Positions 46,201 to 58,800 of a stretch of 64,000 nt of DNA are shown here, piece by piece (positions within the stretch are counted from its first letter, which is position 1; every line of letters starts with the position of its first letter). The DNA lies in the NCBI GenBank assembly GCA_029532415.1, contig JAQOTA010000051.1, forward strand, positions 124,001 to 188,000, read 5' to 3'. The notes beneath the pieces are model-generated. The model saw nothing but the letters and a program-made list of their open reading frames with translations. It made no database searches and was not told the DNA's origin. The stretch comes from Marasmius tenuissimus (Eukaryota; Basidiomycota; Agaricomycetes; Agaricales; Marasmiaceae). The position numbers and the translations under genes were made by a program.

Positions 46201-46550
46201 GTCGTTCACCTGTACAGATTTTTCCTCCCGTGGAGGCTCATTTGCCGATTCACCTGCAATCTCTTTTGATGCGGGACCCGTAGACTGTGTGACAGGATAT
46301 TAAACTACTCAATGTGTGATACGCATGCAAGAATTTGTAGCCCTACCAGAGCAAGATTCTCTAGCGACGACTGAGGTCCATCGGATGTTGGAGGCTGCGA
46401 GTGCTGTGAAACAGCACAGAGGACGTAAGGTTGAGTGAGACGGCGCTCGAGAAAGTATTTTCAAGGTTGAAAACCCACCTGAATTTGAGAGGGAGTCAAT
46501 TTTCTTGAGCTACGAGTTCTTTTCCTGGCAGGCGGGGTGTCTGAGGACAT
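43228..46550 (-). CDS. DUF6535 membrane protein, paralog C (963 aa, 8 exons)
   Basis: CDS complement(join(43228..45576,45643..45759,45807..45893,45948..46019,46089..46151,46210..46284,46347..46403,46479..46550)), all GT-AG and phase 0. The start is MSSDTPPARKR. The DUF6535 region keeps EKSWDVVMTEV, LLVFAGLFSAVVTAF, WFLSLILALVDALFALLCKQW and two further helices. The soluble C-terminal part is collinear with D. A local DWGKDWGG duplication in the C-terminal region is absent from the other copies. C and D share exon lengths exactly for exons 1-7 and are the youngest pair. Membrane location is inferred. Confidence 0.9.
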
Positions 46551-46618
46551 AGTGGGAGAGAGCTTCTGGTCGCGACGTGCATAGCTGAACTGAGATAGCT
46601 AGTACCAGCAAGCGACCG

Positions 46619-46637
46619 GCCCGCCCATAAATATACC
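46619..46637 (-). promoter_or_regulatory. TATA-like element upstream of DUF6535 gene C
   Basis: On the minus strand GGTATATTTATGGGCGG lies about 75-85 bp before the ATG at 46550. It is conserved at 59221-59239 before gene D. Confidence 0.5.
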
Positions 46638-46714
46638 CTAACTGGGTCAGGCACCACTGTCCCACGACCCTCCCCTGAACGACGCTTCAACTTCAACTTG
46701 CCAGAGCGTTCTCT

Positions 46715-46736
46715 GTTCGGATTCCGGAATCCGAAC
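46715..46736. promoter_or_regulatory. Perfect 22-bp palindrome upstream of gene C
   Basis: The palindrome runs from GTTCGG to CCGAAC and has the form CGG-N10-CCG with TTCCGGAA at its centre. It lies 165 bp before the ATG of gene C. CGG inverted repeats with fixed spacing are typical sites of fungal Zn2Cys6 regulators, so this is a candidate operator. The same palindrome precedes gene D. Confidence 0.6.
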
Positions 46737-47109
46737 GGCCATCTTGTCTCTGAGCTCATTGCTAATCCGTCTTTACACGCCCCTTTCCAACTCATACATT
46801 CCATTCACACATTTACTATGGATTAATCACCAACAGTAGAGGCGATGGAGAATCATCGATATGGCAGGTTGCTTTTGATGGGCAGTAGGTTGTAGTAGGC
46901 ATGGCTCGATTGATGGGACTGCGAACGTGCCGAGGGGACGCCTACCCAGGCGCGGAAGTTTGAGCTTGAGAAAGGTATTACATTGATTCGGTGTCCAATT
47001 CCAACCTCAAACCCCTCATGGTTTGAATACGACCCCAAACAAGCCCAGGAACGTATCTGGACGTGAACATAGTTAGCATGCGTCTCTCTCCAAACAGACT
47101 CATGGAAGG

Positions 47110-47565
47110 TTGACTCACGGTTCTACCCGATACTCAACTTCTCCATCGTTCAGTACCAGCCCAGAGGGAATACTCTCTACCAAGCACTGGATGATAGACT
47201 CACAATGCGGTGACTGTCGATCTTCCTGTGAATCCAAGCAAGAGCAGCTCTTCGACATGAGATATAATCGGTTTATTGGCCTTGTACTTGGCCATAGTTG
47301 ACCTTCTCGATCGCGCGCTGTATGGTCAATCCGGATCGAACTCGCAATAAACCAACATTTCCCGATCCTACAAATCGTCGCATGTCAATTGTGAGAAACA
47401 CGAGTGGCCGATTCCACATACGTACCTCTTCGCGAGACAACAACGAATGCTCGTTTTGAACCTGTACAGATTTCGCCTACGTGCAGCAACTTCGTTCAAG
47501 TGGGCTGGCCAGGTCCAACTACAGTCCGAGCAGTCACGAGAAGGGTTTCAACTACGACGTACGTC
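47110..47565 (-). pseudogene. Aldo-keto reductase relic, C-terminal and middle pieces
   Basis: On the minus strand a piece like PIISRVEELLLL, an intron-like GTGAGT...CAG and a tail of the type ...GLVLNDGEV...P lie at 47130-47300. Decayed middle-part text follows at about 47420-47560. It matches 59735-60240. Confidence 0.5.
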
Positions 47566-48455
47566 CACAGTAGGTTCCTGAGCTTTCTTGAGAAATGTAC
47601 CTCAAGCTTTGCGGGTCAGACGATATACCCCCAAGCTTCATGACTTCAACCAACTCACGGGTAGTAACATTACTGCGCGGCCACTATATGAGAAGAGAGC
47701 CGTCAATTCTGGGGGTAGGCTGGATCCTAAAGCCAGCTTCAAGTTGGGTCCACTCGATGGCTGGACGGTCCTTTGAGCTCAGAAAGGCACCTTCAGACGT
47801 TTTGAGGATAGCTGGGATATCCAGAACCTGCCTTATGCAGTCAGAACAATGAACAGCGGTTCAGATCCCACAAGTCAAACACACCTTGGTCCATTCTCCT
47901 CTCAACGAGTTTTTCGTAGCTTTCCACAATCATAGGTCCATACTAGTGGTCAGTATAGCCATAATGTATCTGATCCGTAGGGTAGGTTGATGGCCGCGAT
48001 ATGCTCATATTAACCCGCATTTGGTGCAACCTTGTTGACAAGAAGGCGACCACACCGAAGGATCAATTGAGCCTAACAATATTGCGGATAATTCCAATGT
48101 AAAGGGTCAAAACTGATTCAACCCTGTTCCGATTGCTACACACCTTGCGAGAAGTAAGGGATTTTGGTCGTGGTAGTGGGTGGAAAGGAAACGGCAAGGG
48201 GCACGGGCGCTTCCATGGACAACTCTCACCCTCCCGCCTCCATCGTCATTTTGGCCAATTCGGACCGTTCGCTGCTCACACCTCCTTTCGTTCGACTCTT
48301 CTCGATCCATGCAAGCTCATTCGAAACGTCACGCCTGGCCAACGCTCTCTTGCCGGGATTCGGGATGGAGGGCACAAGTGGGAACGGAATGGGCATGGAT
48401 AGATGCGATGGGGCAGTCTTAGGTGTGTCTGAATGTGCACTCTCGATGATCACGA

Positions 48456-48490
48456 CTGAGTGCTGAGCGCTGAGCGCTGAGCACTGAACA
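48456..48490 (+). repeat. 7-bp tandem repeat (CTGAGNG) x5
   Basis: Five consecutive units: CTGAGTG, CTGAGCG, CTGAGCG, CTGAGCA, CTGAACA. The paralogous site at 61071-61084 has two units, so the repeat expanded or shrank after the duplication. Confidence 0.7.
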
Positions 48491-48795
48491 GTCAGAATGA
48501 GGGTTTCTGATCCACTCTCAAGTTCACTACCTCACTACTTGCTTCTGTCAAACCCCTTCCCGGTAATTCCAACGCCAACCTCCGCGATACCGACTCCAAG
48601 ACTCGCAAATGCATGAGGTTGTTAGCGCTCTTGAGAGGCCATGCATGGAAAACCACAGAAAAAACCCACAGAAGCAGACTTCCATACTGCTGCAGCAACT
48701 CGTCCGGCATGCAGTCTTTCCCGCCGAGGTCCCCAAAGATGATGTTATCACCTTGTAAAGACGTTACCAGAGACTAATATAACATCGGACAGGCG

Positions 48796-49508
48796 ATGTC
48801 CTCCCAAGCTCTGTCTCCTCCACAAGACACAGATTCTATTATCCATTCGCCCTTATCTACCCTATCCGAAACCTTTGTCTTGAAAAGGTTCGACGTCTCC
48901 CGTCTGAGCGCTCGGAAATCGTTGGAACGGGGTTACAAGGAATACGATCACGCTTCCAGCTTTCGCCCGAGCAGACGACATCGATGGGATCGCTACCGAA
49001 GGGTGACGGTTGGGGCGCCGCGATGCACAGGACGTTTACTCGAGAGCTCTCGTTTCCGTTTAAAGTGCCGAATGGCCAGACCGACTACCGCAGGCCCACT
49101 TTGCCTTCAACCACCTGTCATTTCGCTGTTACTCTCCGCAGATGTTGTTCCAAATGGAAGATGGCGACCGCGGTCGCAAGCCCTGCCCATCGAATCTCCT
49201 CGACTGCCGTGGTCTGGCTGTACCTTCTTGGTACATCGGGCTCATAGTCTCGCGTCGATAAATTCTGGTCTTTCGTGCTGAGCACCATTTTCGAACGTGT
49301 TTTGTGGTCATCGCCATTAACACCCACAAAGACCAACAACTCAAAATCAAGCGGGTATGGGTTTCTGGCCATTCAAACCGTAAGTAAGCCCCTACTCCAT
49401 CGCGCGGTAGCCAAGCTTAGTGTGCTTCTAGTTTCATTTTTTGGGGCCCAAATCAAATCATTGATCTCCGACCTTTCCTTCGGGGTAGCGATCTATTCGA
49501 GATTATGA
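48796..49508 (+). pseudogene. Hypothetical coding remnant
   Basis: A frame from 48796 begins MSSQALSPPQDTDSIIHSPL and is open for 161 codons. The more protein-like text from 48984 (HRTFTRELSFPFKVPNGQTD) is in another frame. A third frame (49275-49508) holds LWSSPLTPTKTNNSKSSGYG. No single splice model joins them cleanly. No family is recognised. Confidence 0.25.
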
Positions 49509-49509
49509 T

Positions 49510-51150
49510 GGTATGTACGCGCAACCATCTTCCCGAACCGACGATGGGTAAGCTCTATTTGTGCCCCTCTGCTTCGCCGGAGATCTTCACCTTGTCGATT
49601 CTTACGCATTAGGCGTGGCCGAGACATCGTTCTCTTCAAAACCCATTCAAAAGGAAGGCTCAGGGAGACTGACATGGGTCTCAACGCCAACCACCTCGAC
49701 GACGTCACGCTGCCAATACTTACCACCATGTCAATCCCAACCTCATGGTGCCTTATATATCCCAAAATAGTGTTGTCAATCGTTGTGGCCGTCGTGGTGA
49801 CCTTCAAACCAATATATTTTTCGTATCTGTATACTCTACGATTAGAGCTCGTCGGATTCGCCTTGGAGCCAACGTGAGTGTTCTATCGATTGAGCTGATG
49901 GTTATACGATGCCCGTCGCTTCAGGTTCTCTTTCTCCTCTCCGGGGTCTTGGAGCCGCTAAACACCTTTTGATTAATCAAAGTACTCCATTCTTGTTGAT
50001 CAACTTGATGCAAAACTCACCTTTATCGTCCGTCACTTCCTGTCTCTACTGCCCTCGCTTTGTTTCCATTTTCCCTCTCCGATGTCGGCCCTTCTACACC
50101 TATGTGGGCCTGAGCTAAATACTTAGCCTCGTTGGCCTCGAGCCAGTTGACGGAATTTCGATTTTGGAGGGCTTCAGCGCAGATGCAGTCGGTCGCGAGC
50201 CCGATGATTTTGAATAAGGCTGCAGAGGCGGCTCGGTCGCGTCAAGAAATACGTGGTTTTCAAGTTTAAGGATTCGACGTCGAGAGGTAAGCGAGATTGG
50301 AGTTATTGAAGGTGAGTGAGTTGGTTTGGTGGTCGATCGACGTAGAAAGCTTGACGAGTGTAAGGTTTCAGTTGATGGAAGCCAAGAGATCGTCGATGAT
50401 GGGGGACGGAAGAACTTTGACCTACTCACGCATTGACCAGGTCGATATCTCCGTGCCGGGTGCCCAGCTTGACCTTCAAGCTTCAAGTTCAATGTCAACC
50501 ACGATGCCCGTCCCCCCAATCTACTAGCTTAGAGGCCCCAGCTTCTCCTTGCGACTGCACCAGTACTTGAACGCCCCAACTCAAGTGGACGACGCCGCTA
50601 CCCAAGCACAGCGCTCAGGTGGTGGTATGAACGAGAATTTTGTCATCGGTGGGCGTTTGAAGGCCCTTTTCTCTCTTCTCTTCTCTCCTCCCAGACCCGT
50701 ACCAAGTTAATAGACGCGGACGCGATACAATATGCTCATGCTCACCCAGTATTGGGTATGACATCACTTGGCGAGAAGCGACAGACAATCTTGAGATTTG
50801 GAGAATCGTCCGAGCCCGACTACACCGCGGAGAATTTCAATGTGAGAGGACAGGTTTTTCGGTCGTGGTAGTGGGCGGAAAGGAAACCGCAATGGGCACG
50901 GGCGCTTAGACGAGAAAACTCTCACCTCGACCACCACCGTCATCGTGATCGACTCGGACCATCCACAACTCCTTTCTCTCCACTCTTCTCGACCATCCAA
51001 GCCCATTTGCAATGTTGTCCCTGTCCGATGATCTTTTGCCGGTAATAATGGAATAAAAACATCGCTCACCACCCGCTGGTACTATGGACTCCCTTCATAG
51101 CTAAAACCAACGCGTTTTCCTCCGTGTTTCTTCACTTCCACCACCTGTCA
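49510..51150. other. No supported gene
   Basis: A minus-strand frame of 134 codons (50115-50519) and one of 104 codons (49493-49807) are open, but neither has recognisable motifs, splice partners or a second copy in the window. I treat the stretch as intergenic or decayed. Confidence 0.35.
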
Positions 51151-51152
51151 TT

Positions 51153-52560
51153 ATGACCTGTGATCGCCATACGCTCGGTACCCGCTTAACAGAGAGGTGT
51201 TTTTGGAAGGATGGCCTTCGGTAACAGGCCTTCCAAGGAGGAAGACGGAATGAGGATCAGGATGTTGCAGTACCAAAGCCAGCGTAGAGACCTGCTCAGC
51301 TCTGGTGAGTATCCGGCTTCTATCTTCTGACTGGAGCCTTTCTCTGATCGAAGCCTCGAGTAGTGTTTTTGGATGCCGATCCAGGAGATGTTTTCATCCC
51401 AATCTCCGTGTTATCTACCATGTCGAAGCTTGGCACGACTCAAATCCCTCCCCCATCTTTCTCACCTTGCTCCCGTCCCTGCCACTCGCGATAACCGCGT
51501 CAATATCACACTCAAGGCCCTCGACACGCCATAACCGCCCCTTCGACTCTCCGATATCGCCAAACCAACTCACAGATTGGCTCGCTGACAAGGACGTTGC
51601 ATTCGCCAACCTTCCCTTGTCACGAAGTCCCATTGATCTGTGATCGGCAGAATCTACATCCTCCTCCTGCTTCCTCATCATATGCCCTATCAAACGAGCT
51701 GTGCTCGGCGATGATACTCGCTACCTCCTTGCATCGCCCCTGCAGCATGCTGGTCAGTATGTGACTTGGAGGCTGGACATCCTCGGACTGGGCTTCCCAA
51801 ATCGTTCTGCCTCCACCACCACCACCACAGGCGTCTCATGTTCACGTTCTTCTTGGTGGTGACAACCAGGGGGGCTGCCGACGGCCAAGGATGTCTACTG
51901 GTCACGAATGGCCGACAGGATCCCTCCGAGTTCGTCTTTCGATTCGATTCAAGTTACTTTTACTGATTTCGGTTCTACAGAAAAACGAAAGAGGTAGCCA
52001 CTCAGGAAGTAAAGGAAAGTGATTACAAGGCTTTCTGGTAGTTGTTGTGTACTTAGATGGTTCCATTATGTAGGTACGTGTGTGTATCTACATTCGAGAA
52101 TTAGAGATATAGACGTCCTACAGGGCTCGAATGTATGCGTAAATCCCGAACCATGGTGACGTTCTCATCTCTACTGGATGTAGAGCACGATTCCGGTTTC
52201 GTGCTCTCGTTCTCGCTGGATCCGGAATCTCCAGCTGTGGCCATGGCGGAAGGAGCGAGTGTTGAGCCAGCCTCAAGGCTCGGAAATGGGGGAACGTGGT
52301 GTCGTTGTTCGGAGTGTCGGTGAAGATTATACGACGAAAAGCGCTCAATTTGCCGAATGCTGCTACCCAGAACCTCTGCCCATTTCCAAGCCAAATTCGA
52401 TCACCGTCCCCATCTCTCCGCTACATCATCATATCTTCCCTCTCATTCGATACGTTTGATTTGTGGTCCGAGGTCGAATTCGCGCAGAATGCTTGGAGGA
52501 ACATATCGGTTTGAGATGAGGATGCAGTGAACGAGGCAGAGAAATAAAAGGAAGGATGAC
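51153..52560. repeat. Repeated block with MTCDRHT frame, copy 2
   Basis: It aligns with 33982-35250 and onward: the start, the GTGAGT intron at about 51305, RCFHPNLRVIYHVEAW text and the later segment with CTGGATCCGGAATCTCCAGCTGTG. The frame of the first exon is disrupted here (in-frame TAA after GTACCCGC). It is a relic. Confidence 0.5.
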
Positions 52561-52689
52561 GGCGTGTTAAACGCCGGTGGTGTTGGGATCTTCTATCCCA
52601 AGACTTCTGTAGGCGCTTCTCTAGGTTGAAGCTTGCAACTTGTAACTTGCGACCTCTGTGCTTCTGCCAGCTGTCGCCGTCGTGCTGGC

Positions 52690-55600
52690 GGCTGATTGGG
52701 GTATATCTATGTGGATGGTGCGCCTGAACCAGGATGGGTCATACGTATCAAGTCACTCTTTCGAGAGAGGATGTCAACGACATCCACAGTAGCTTCCATA
52801 GCGTTGAACCTAGAGGGTTGCGGATCAGGCGATATACAGGGGTTTCGAGTATTCAACGTACCTCAGGAGTTAGGAATATCAGTATCCCCGTGCGGCTGCC
52901 GCACATAAACGAGGCCATCAATTCTGGGGGTGGGTTGAACTCCAAAATCGACTTGTTAAGTCCATTCGATGGCCAGACGGATCTTCGACTTCGAAGAGGC
53001 ATCCCGCACGGAATAGGCACATGTAATACGCTGCTTGCAAAGGTAGTCTGGTGAAGCGATGGGGGGCTTCAATCAAATGTTTCGAGGAGGATAGGCCCAG
53101 GTGGGATGTCTAGGATCTGCCTTGTGCGTCAGTCAAAACAGAACACACACTCAACATTCTGCAAACCAGACGTACCTTGATCCATCCTCCTTTCAGCGCG
53201 TTCTTCGTAGCTCTCCAAAGCGATGGGCCGGTCAGAATGGCGATATCGGATCTGGTACGTGGTTTAGTTATGATAGACACAAACGAACACGACACTCACC
53301 CAGCATCTGATACAACATCACTCGGCGAGGTGACAGACTATATTGCAGGATCGGTTGAGCCCAACGACACCGCAGGAAATTCTAATGCGAAATGTCAGTT
53401 ACGAAAAGTTTACCGCCGTTACGACGGCTACGCACCTCGCAAGAAACCAGGCCACTGAGATACATCGGGAACCCTCAAGTCGTACTGAATCATCGTCCCG
53501 AGCCAGTTCAGAGTCGAGGTGTCGATTTCATTCCATTTTCATTTGGTTTGGCCTCATTCGAGCGCCTTTAAGCTTTAAGCCTAGAAGACCGAAGATAGGT
53601 CGTGATATTTATTCCCGGCTCTGGTGACTTGAAAACTATTGAGTGAGATCCAAAGCCGAAATAACACGATACGCACGATATCGTACACCACAGACTTTGT
53701 CACAAAGCATCTCTGACCGTCGGGTGTCCACTGAAGGCATCTTGATCGTGATAATGGTGAGTTGAGAATGCTTAGGATGTTTATACACGAGTAAAATGGC
53801 GGTGAAAGGTTTGCGGTCAACGGAGAGGTCGTTATATGGATGGTTGGTGGCTGGTTGGCGATGTATACGAGTCATGGTGTGAGGTGAACATGGTGGTTGC
53901 GGTCGAGACTCGAGACGTTGTCAACCTCACACTCGGAAGTAACGTGATCCAAATTTGCAAGCGGTTCTTCCAGGCGTCGACGGGCTTGATTTTCCCTGTC
54001 TGTCGAGACCCAATCAGAGTCTCGAGCTCACAGTCCAGGGCATCTGATTCTCAACCATGAATTACTTCGGAAGATGGCCAGGTACATCCCCACTTGCAGG
54101 CTCCTCTCACCTCACACCCTTCCCCTCGCTACATCCTCGTGCACGACACCTCAAGGAAGACTGGTTCATGAATATGGCCGCCAGACATATCAGATTTTTT
54201 CACAGGAAATGTGTCTATCCGCCACATCCACCACGCTCTACCAGTACCTCCGCACACCAAAAGCCTCACTGCATCCCTCACCAAACTATCTCGAATCTCC
54301 AGTACTCTGAAATCCCGAAGCTCATGGATTTGATATCCTGGTCGTAACTCTCTGCACAGGATCCTCATCGTCTCATGGGAAATAATGGTAAACGTGATCG
54401 TTCTCGAGGTAACACCCACATCTCACAAACGGTGTTACTAGTTGGATTCACGCCTAATACTCCTCTATGGCTCCTAGCCATACTACCGGCTCACCGAAAG
54501 GACTTCTCCCGCAAACCGCCCTCACCATTCTCTACTTGACTCTATCACGTCGGACGCCTCGACCCTTCCTACATGTTCAAATCCTCTTTAATACCTTTCA
54601 TTATCATTCTCATTCATGACGGCTGCCTATACCCTCGCCACCCTCAACGCCTTCGAACTCTCCGCCAACAATCTCGCAGAACTCGATGGAGTTCTAACGA
54701 GCCTCATCAATACCTCGAACTCGCCGACCACTGAAACCCCAATCACAGCACTTTCTACCAACCTCAGCGCTGTTTGCCGCACGAACAAAGCACTGCGATC
54801 ACCAGACTCGTCAGCTTTTCCACTACATCCCTTCATCGTTGGGTCCTACGCTGCCTCAACCTCAACCCAACTCCACCTCTCCACAACCCATTGTCAATAA
54901 CTTAGCGGAAAAGCCCGCCCCTCAACCTACGTTTTACATGGATCCCTTCGCTCCGTGCTCAATGTCCCGTTCTTCGATTCGAATCAAATTACTTCTGCCT
55001 CAAATGTATGAAAGGGACAGACTTTGAGCATTCTCGTTCCCCATCTGCAATATCTCAATCACCATGTCGAAACCGGTCGAATACTGCTGTTTGGGAGCAA
55101 CAGGACTCTACATTCTCGTTCCGTCGCTATTACTCTGCTCAGTGGATGATTCATGGAACCTATACTGACTAGTCCCGTCTTCGCAGCTGGGACCGATGTT
55201 GGTGAGCTTCGGTTTACCCGACTCCCGAGTGGATGTGGGTGTTCAAAAAACAGAGGGGTAACTGGGTATATGCTGATTGTTACACGTGATCAATGGGTGA
55301 AGAACATTTTCTCGAAATCTCGAGGACGGCTTGGGATCGCGGAATTAACACCATCGATATAGGAGTTGGAACACATTATTTGCGTTGAAGGTGAGTAGTC
55401 ATTTGGAATGTGTAGTATGCACAGGAGCACCCATTGTTGACCAACGTTCTAGTACAACATCCCCCGACACCAGATGATCATCGCTTCGAGGTGCTCAGGC
55501 TCGTTTGGTATCAGGGCTCACGCTGACCCAAGTTTGCACGACCACAGGCCTGAGGCAATACACCGACCAGAGAGCTAGATCAAAACACCGGCGGGTACAT

Positions 55601-55851
55601 TTCTATTTTACAGTAGTTTACCTACTTGAGCTATGCAATATAGCGGGGTCGGTTGATTTATCATCTTTCATCCTCCATCCTTCGTCGACTCGAGCTCTCT
55701 CGAGCAACTTCTGAGACTCAGTCGGGGTCTCACAAACACCCATCCACAGCACAAAACTGGTCCTTGAAATCGTGCGGTACGTTTCAAGCAACGTTTCAAA
55801 TGGAATAGATACAGTAACATACAAGGTAAACAATGTGAATTCGACTCTCAA
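52690..55851. repeat. Duplicated flank module, copy D
   Basis: 3' flank of DUF6535 gene D. It is the closest relative of copy C and aligns from about 52760. It contains the repeated frame at 54616 (94 codons, MTAAYTLATLNAFELSANN) and the AKR N-terminal relic. No intact gene is seen between 52700 and 54600. Confidence 0.7.
55063..55540 (+). pseudogene. Aldo-keto reductase N-terminal relic, copy D
   Basis: MSKPVEYCCLGATGL starts the piece. Then a broken AAWDRGIN region near 55325-55350 and, after a GTGAGT intron, text like HQMIIASRCS at 55470-55500 follow. It is disabled by frame changes. Confidence 0.55.
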
Positions 55852-58800
55852 CTACACATTCTTGTCGGCGTCCGGGCCTCCCACCCCTGCCCCCTGCACA
55901 GGGCCACTTGCACTACCACTCGCAGGATTCGCGGTTGCTACCAGTTGCATTGGAATATCTCCCTGATCTGCATCCTCAACAAGTGGACCTTGTTCATCAA
56001 CTTCTCCAGGCCTCGGCTGCGGGGATGGTTTCAAACCAGAGCGACCCTCCATCTGCTCGTTGCGGTCTACCTCTCCAGTATCTGTAATGTCTCTCGAGCT
56101 ACCACCGGAGTCCTCTGTCTGTGCTTCTGGTTGCGGTGGACTTTCACGAGGAGCGGGGGAGTTGATACCTTCATGGAATATGTGCTTGAATTGATCTGGT
56201 GGCAGCTCTGGACGAGCCGCTCTAACCCGCTCTATGGCATCTTGCCAGCCTGTTCCCAGATTAAAGATACAAAGAAATTTGTAAGTTTCCCGTTCCTCCG
56301 CCAGGCGATTATTCACGAATGTTATCAGCTCCAGCCCTGCTGAAGACATCACAAGCGGCGAGATCTTTGATTTGCCAGGGGAGTGGGACAATTCGGCATC
56401 GGATTGGGGATACTCGTTGATATGATCCGATAGAATTTCAATGAGGCTTTGCTTGTGGGGCCAGTCTGCACCACCCCAATCTCTACTGAGTGAACCCAGA
56501 TATCCTAAGTTGGTCTCGGGATCTGTGGGAGATAGACCATTCAAAGTCTTCCTGAGCTTTGAAAGTGGGAGGGAGGAATGGCCAGGAATAACACTGAAGT
56601 GGTCTTCGGGAAGTTTGTGCACGCGTCGTATAATATCCATTGCCTCCATCCAATTGAGGCCATCCTCATAAGAAGATGTATGATCATAGATAGCCCTGTC
56701 AAGGATAGTGCCATGCATATTAGATAAAAACGCGCGGCCAACAGCTGATTTGACAAGCGGGGAAGTGGTGGTTACTGTGGGTATATGGAGAGCAAAGTCA
56801 GGTGAAGACGCGATAATATGCTGAGGCAAATCCTCCATCAAAGTCGCCCAATAGCAGTTCGGGTCAGCTGAGCTCTGTACTATCTTTGTGTATAGACCCC
56901 AGAAGTAATCATGATTGTCTGGATCTGTTTTGACAGGGATGGGGAAGGGAGGTGTAGAATCTCGACCGCTTTCATTCCTGCCATTCATTGAAACATTGGT
57001 CCAATGGAGAAGGCACTTCAGATGTCCCGTTCGCCTTTCAGCAGCAAGAAAATCCCTCTTTTCGTACGTCAGATGATCTTCAATGCCCCTTGGAGGGAGA
57101 TTGGGATCAAGCGCCGCCTCAATGTCACTAACAGCCCACTCTCTCACTGGGAGAAAGAACCATTGGTCAAAGACGGCGGGCATAACAAGATGCAGGGGAA
57201 TCTTTGACAGGATATTCCGGAGATGGGGGATCATGTGTGGGCTGTCTCGGAGCTCTGCAACGAGCCAGCGGAATGCATCAAGTTCATAAAAAGGAGGGGC
57301 AAGGTCAATGCTTGAACGTTGGAGGAGTTCAAGATCGACAGACGACCAATCTGAGAGACTATTTATTATTTCTCCGAAGGTCGACATTGAGCGTCTGAAA
57401 TTGTGATAGGCAGAATCGGTAATCCAATCCCTATAATAAAGAAACAATGCCACACGGCGCAGGGGACTGAGGATGAGAGAGATAAATCTCAAGACTTGGA
57501 ATACAGCCCATGCCTGGGGTGATTTGTAAGGGCATATGTATTCCATAGGAGGTAGTGTCATGATGAAATCAACGGGCGAATAATCTTTAGAATATTCAGT
57601 GCGAGTTCGCATCTCCCTGAGCTTCCATGTAACTTGTCGTGCCTGTCGAATAACATCAACAGTGGGGATGATCGTAGTTCCAAAGTAGAAGGCAGCAGCA
57701 AATGCAACAACAGCCGTCGAAATTTTGAACAGGACTGGCTGTCGCGTCCGCAACAACTCCAGTAGCCCAGCAAGGAAGAGGAAGAGTGCGAATTCGAGTA
57801 GCATTGGGAGGGAAGCGAGGATCATTGGAACACGCCACTTCTCCAGGCTCTGATTTCGGAGCCACCGAAGCGCAAGTGCTTCAGACGGGGTGCGCGTGTG
57901 GGTATGGCGGCGATGCTCTCGGAGCCACTGTTTACAGAGAAGAGCAAACAGGGCATCGACGAGAGCGAGGATAAGGCTTAGGAACCACAGCACATTGATT
58001 CGAACCACGGATGACGATACTTCAAACTCATCAGGCTCAGGTATTGAGCTGCCGTTCAACTGCCGAGATATCTGCTTCAGCAGTACGACAGTAGTGTCTT
58101 CTGGTGCTTCTTGGAGCCATTGGTACGATTCGATAGTGAAGGCAGTAACGACTGCAGAGAAAAGACCGGCCTAATATCCAAGACAAGGCATCAGTCTTCC
58201 GAAGATTACAACAATTCCGGGAAATCAGGCACGTACAAAGACCAATAACGTGTCAATATCCTCCTTCCATCCTCCAACGAGTCCTTCATCCAACGAGGTA
58301 ACCTCTGTCATGACAACATCCCAAGATTTCTCAAGTGTAGGGTTTTTAGGATCCTGGATGTGGATGAGCATTCGAACGAAGCCATTGGTAACGTGCTCAC
58401 CAATGCCTCGTTAGGTGCATCTTTATTTCCTGCGGGTTTGTCGGTCTTCATACCGTCGGGCGGGTTTTGCCCTCCCGTTCCTGTATCCTGAGGAGTGAAC
58501 AGTGAGGGAACTGTACGACCGATCGGACATCGGCAAAGCCTTACCGTCCTCAATTCATCCTCGCCCTCGTGTTTGTCCGTAGCCTGAGGCAAGACTTCCT
58601 TGGCACTTGTAAAAGCCTGAGTAAAAACTCAATGAATGAGACTCGATTCACGCTGATGCAGAAAAGCTCGATCGTGGCAACTCACCGATGGTGCCGCGTC
58701 TGTTTCTCGCACCTCCGTATCATCCGATGGTTTCGTTCCAAGTCCGACCTGAGCCAAAGGTAGGAAATCAACTAACAGCGATAAGTAACACGAATGTGTT

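Larger units (their letters stand above)
46551..48540. repeat. Duplicated 5' flank of gene C (pairs with 59148-61120)
   Basis: High similarity with the region upstream of gene D, including the palindrome, the TATA-like site, AKR relic pieces and a shared segment near 48133-48440 with TTGCGAGAAGTAAGGGATTT. The shared segment has open frames in several phases in both copies, so no coding call is made. Confidence 0.7.

Noticed and set aside
48133..48466. Three overlapping open frames upstream of gene C, also present upstream of gene D
   Set aside because: Similarity is at the DNA level of a recent duplication; all three frames are about equally preserved, so none is supported as coding.
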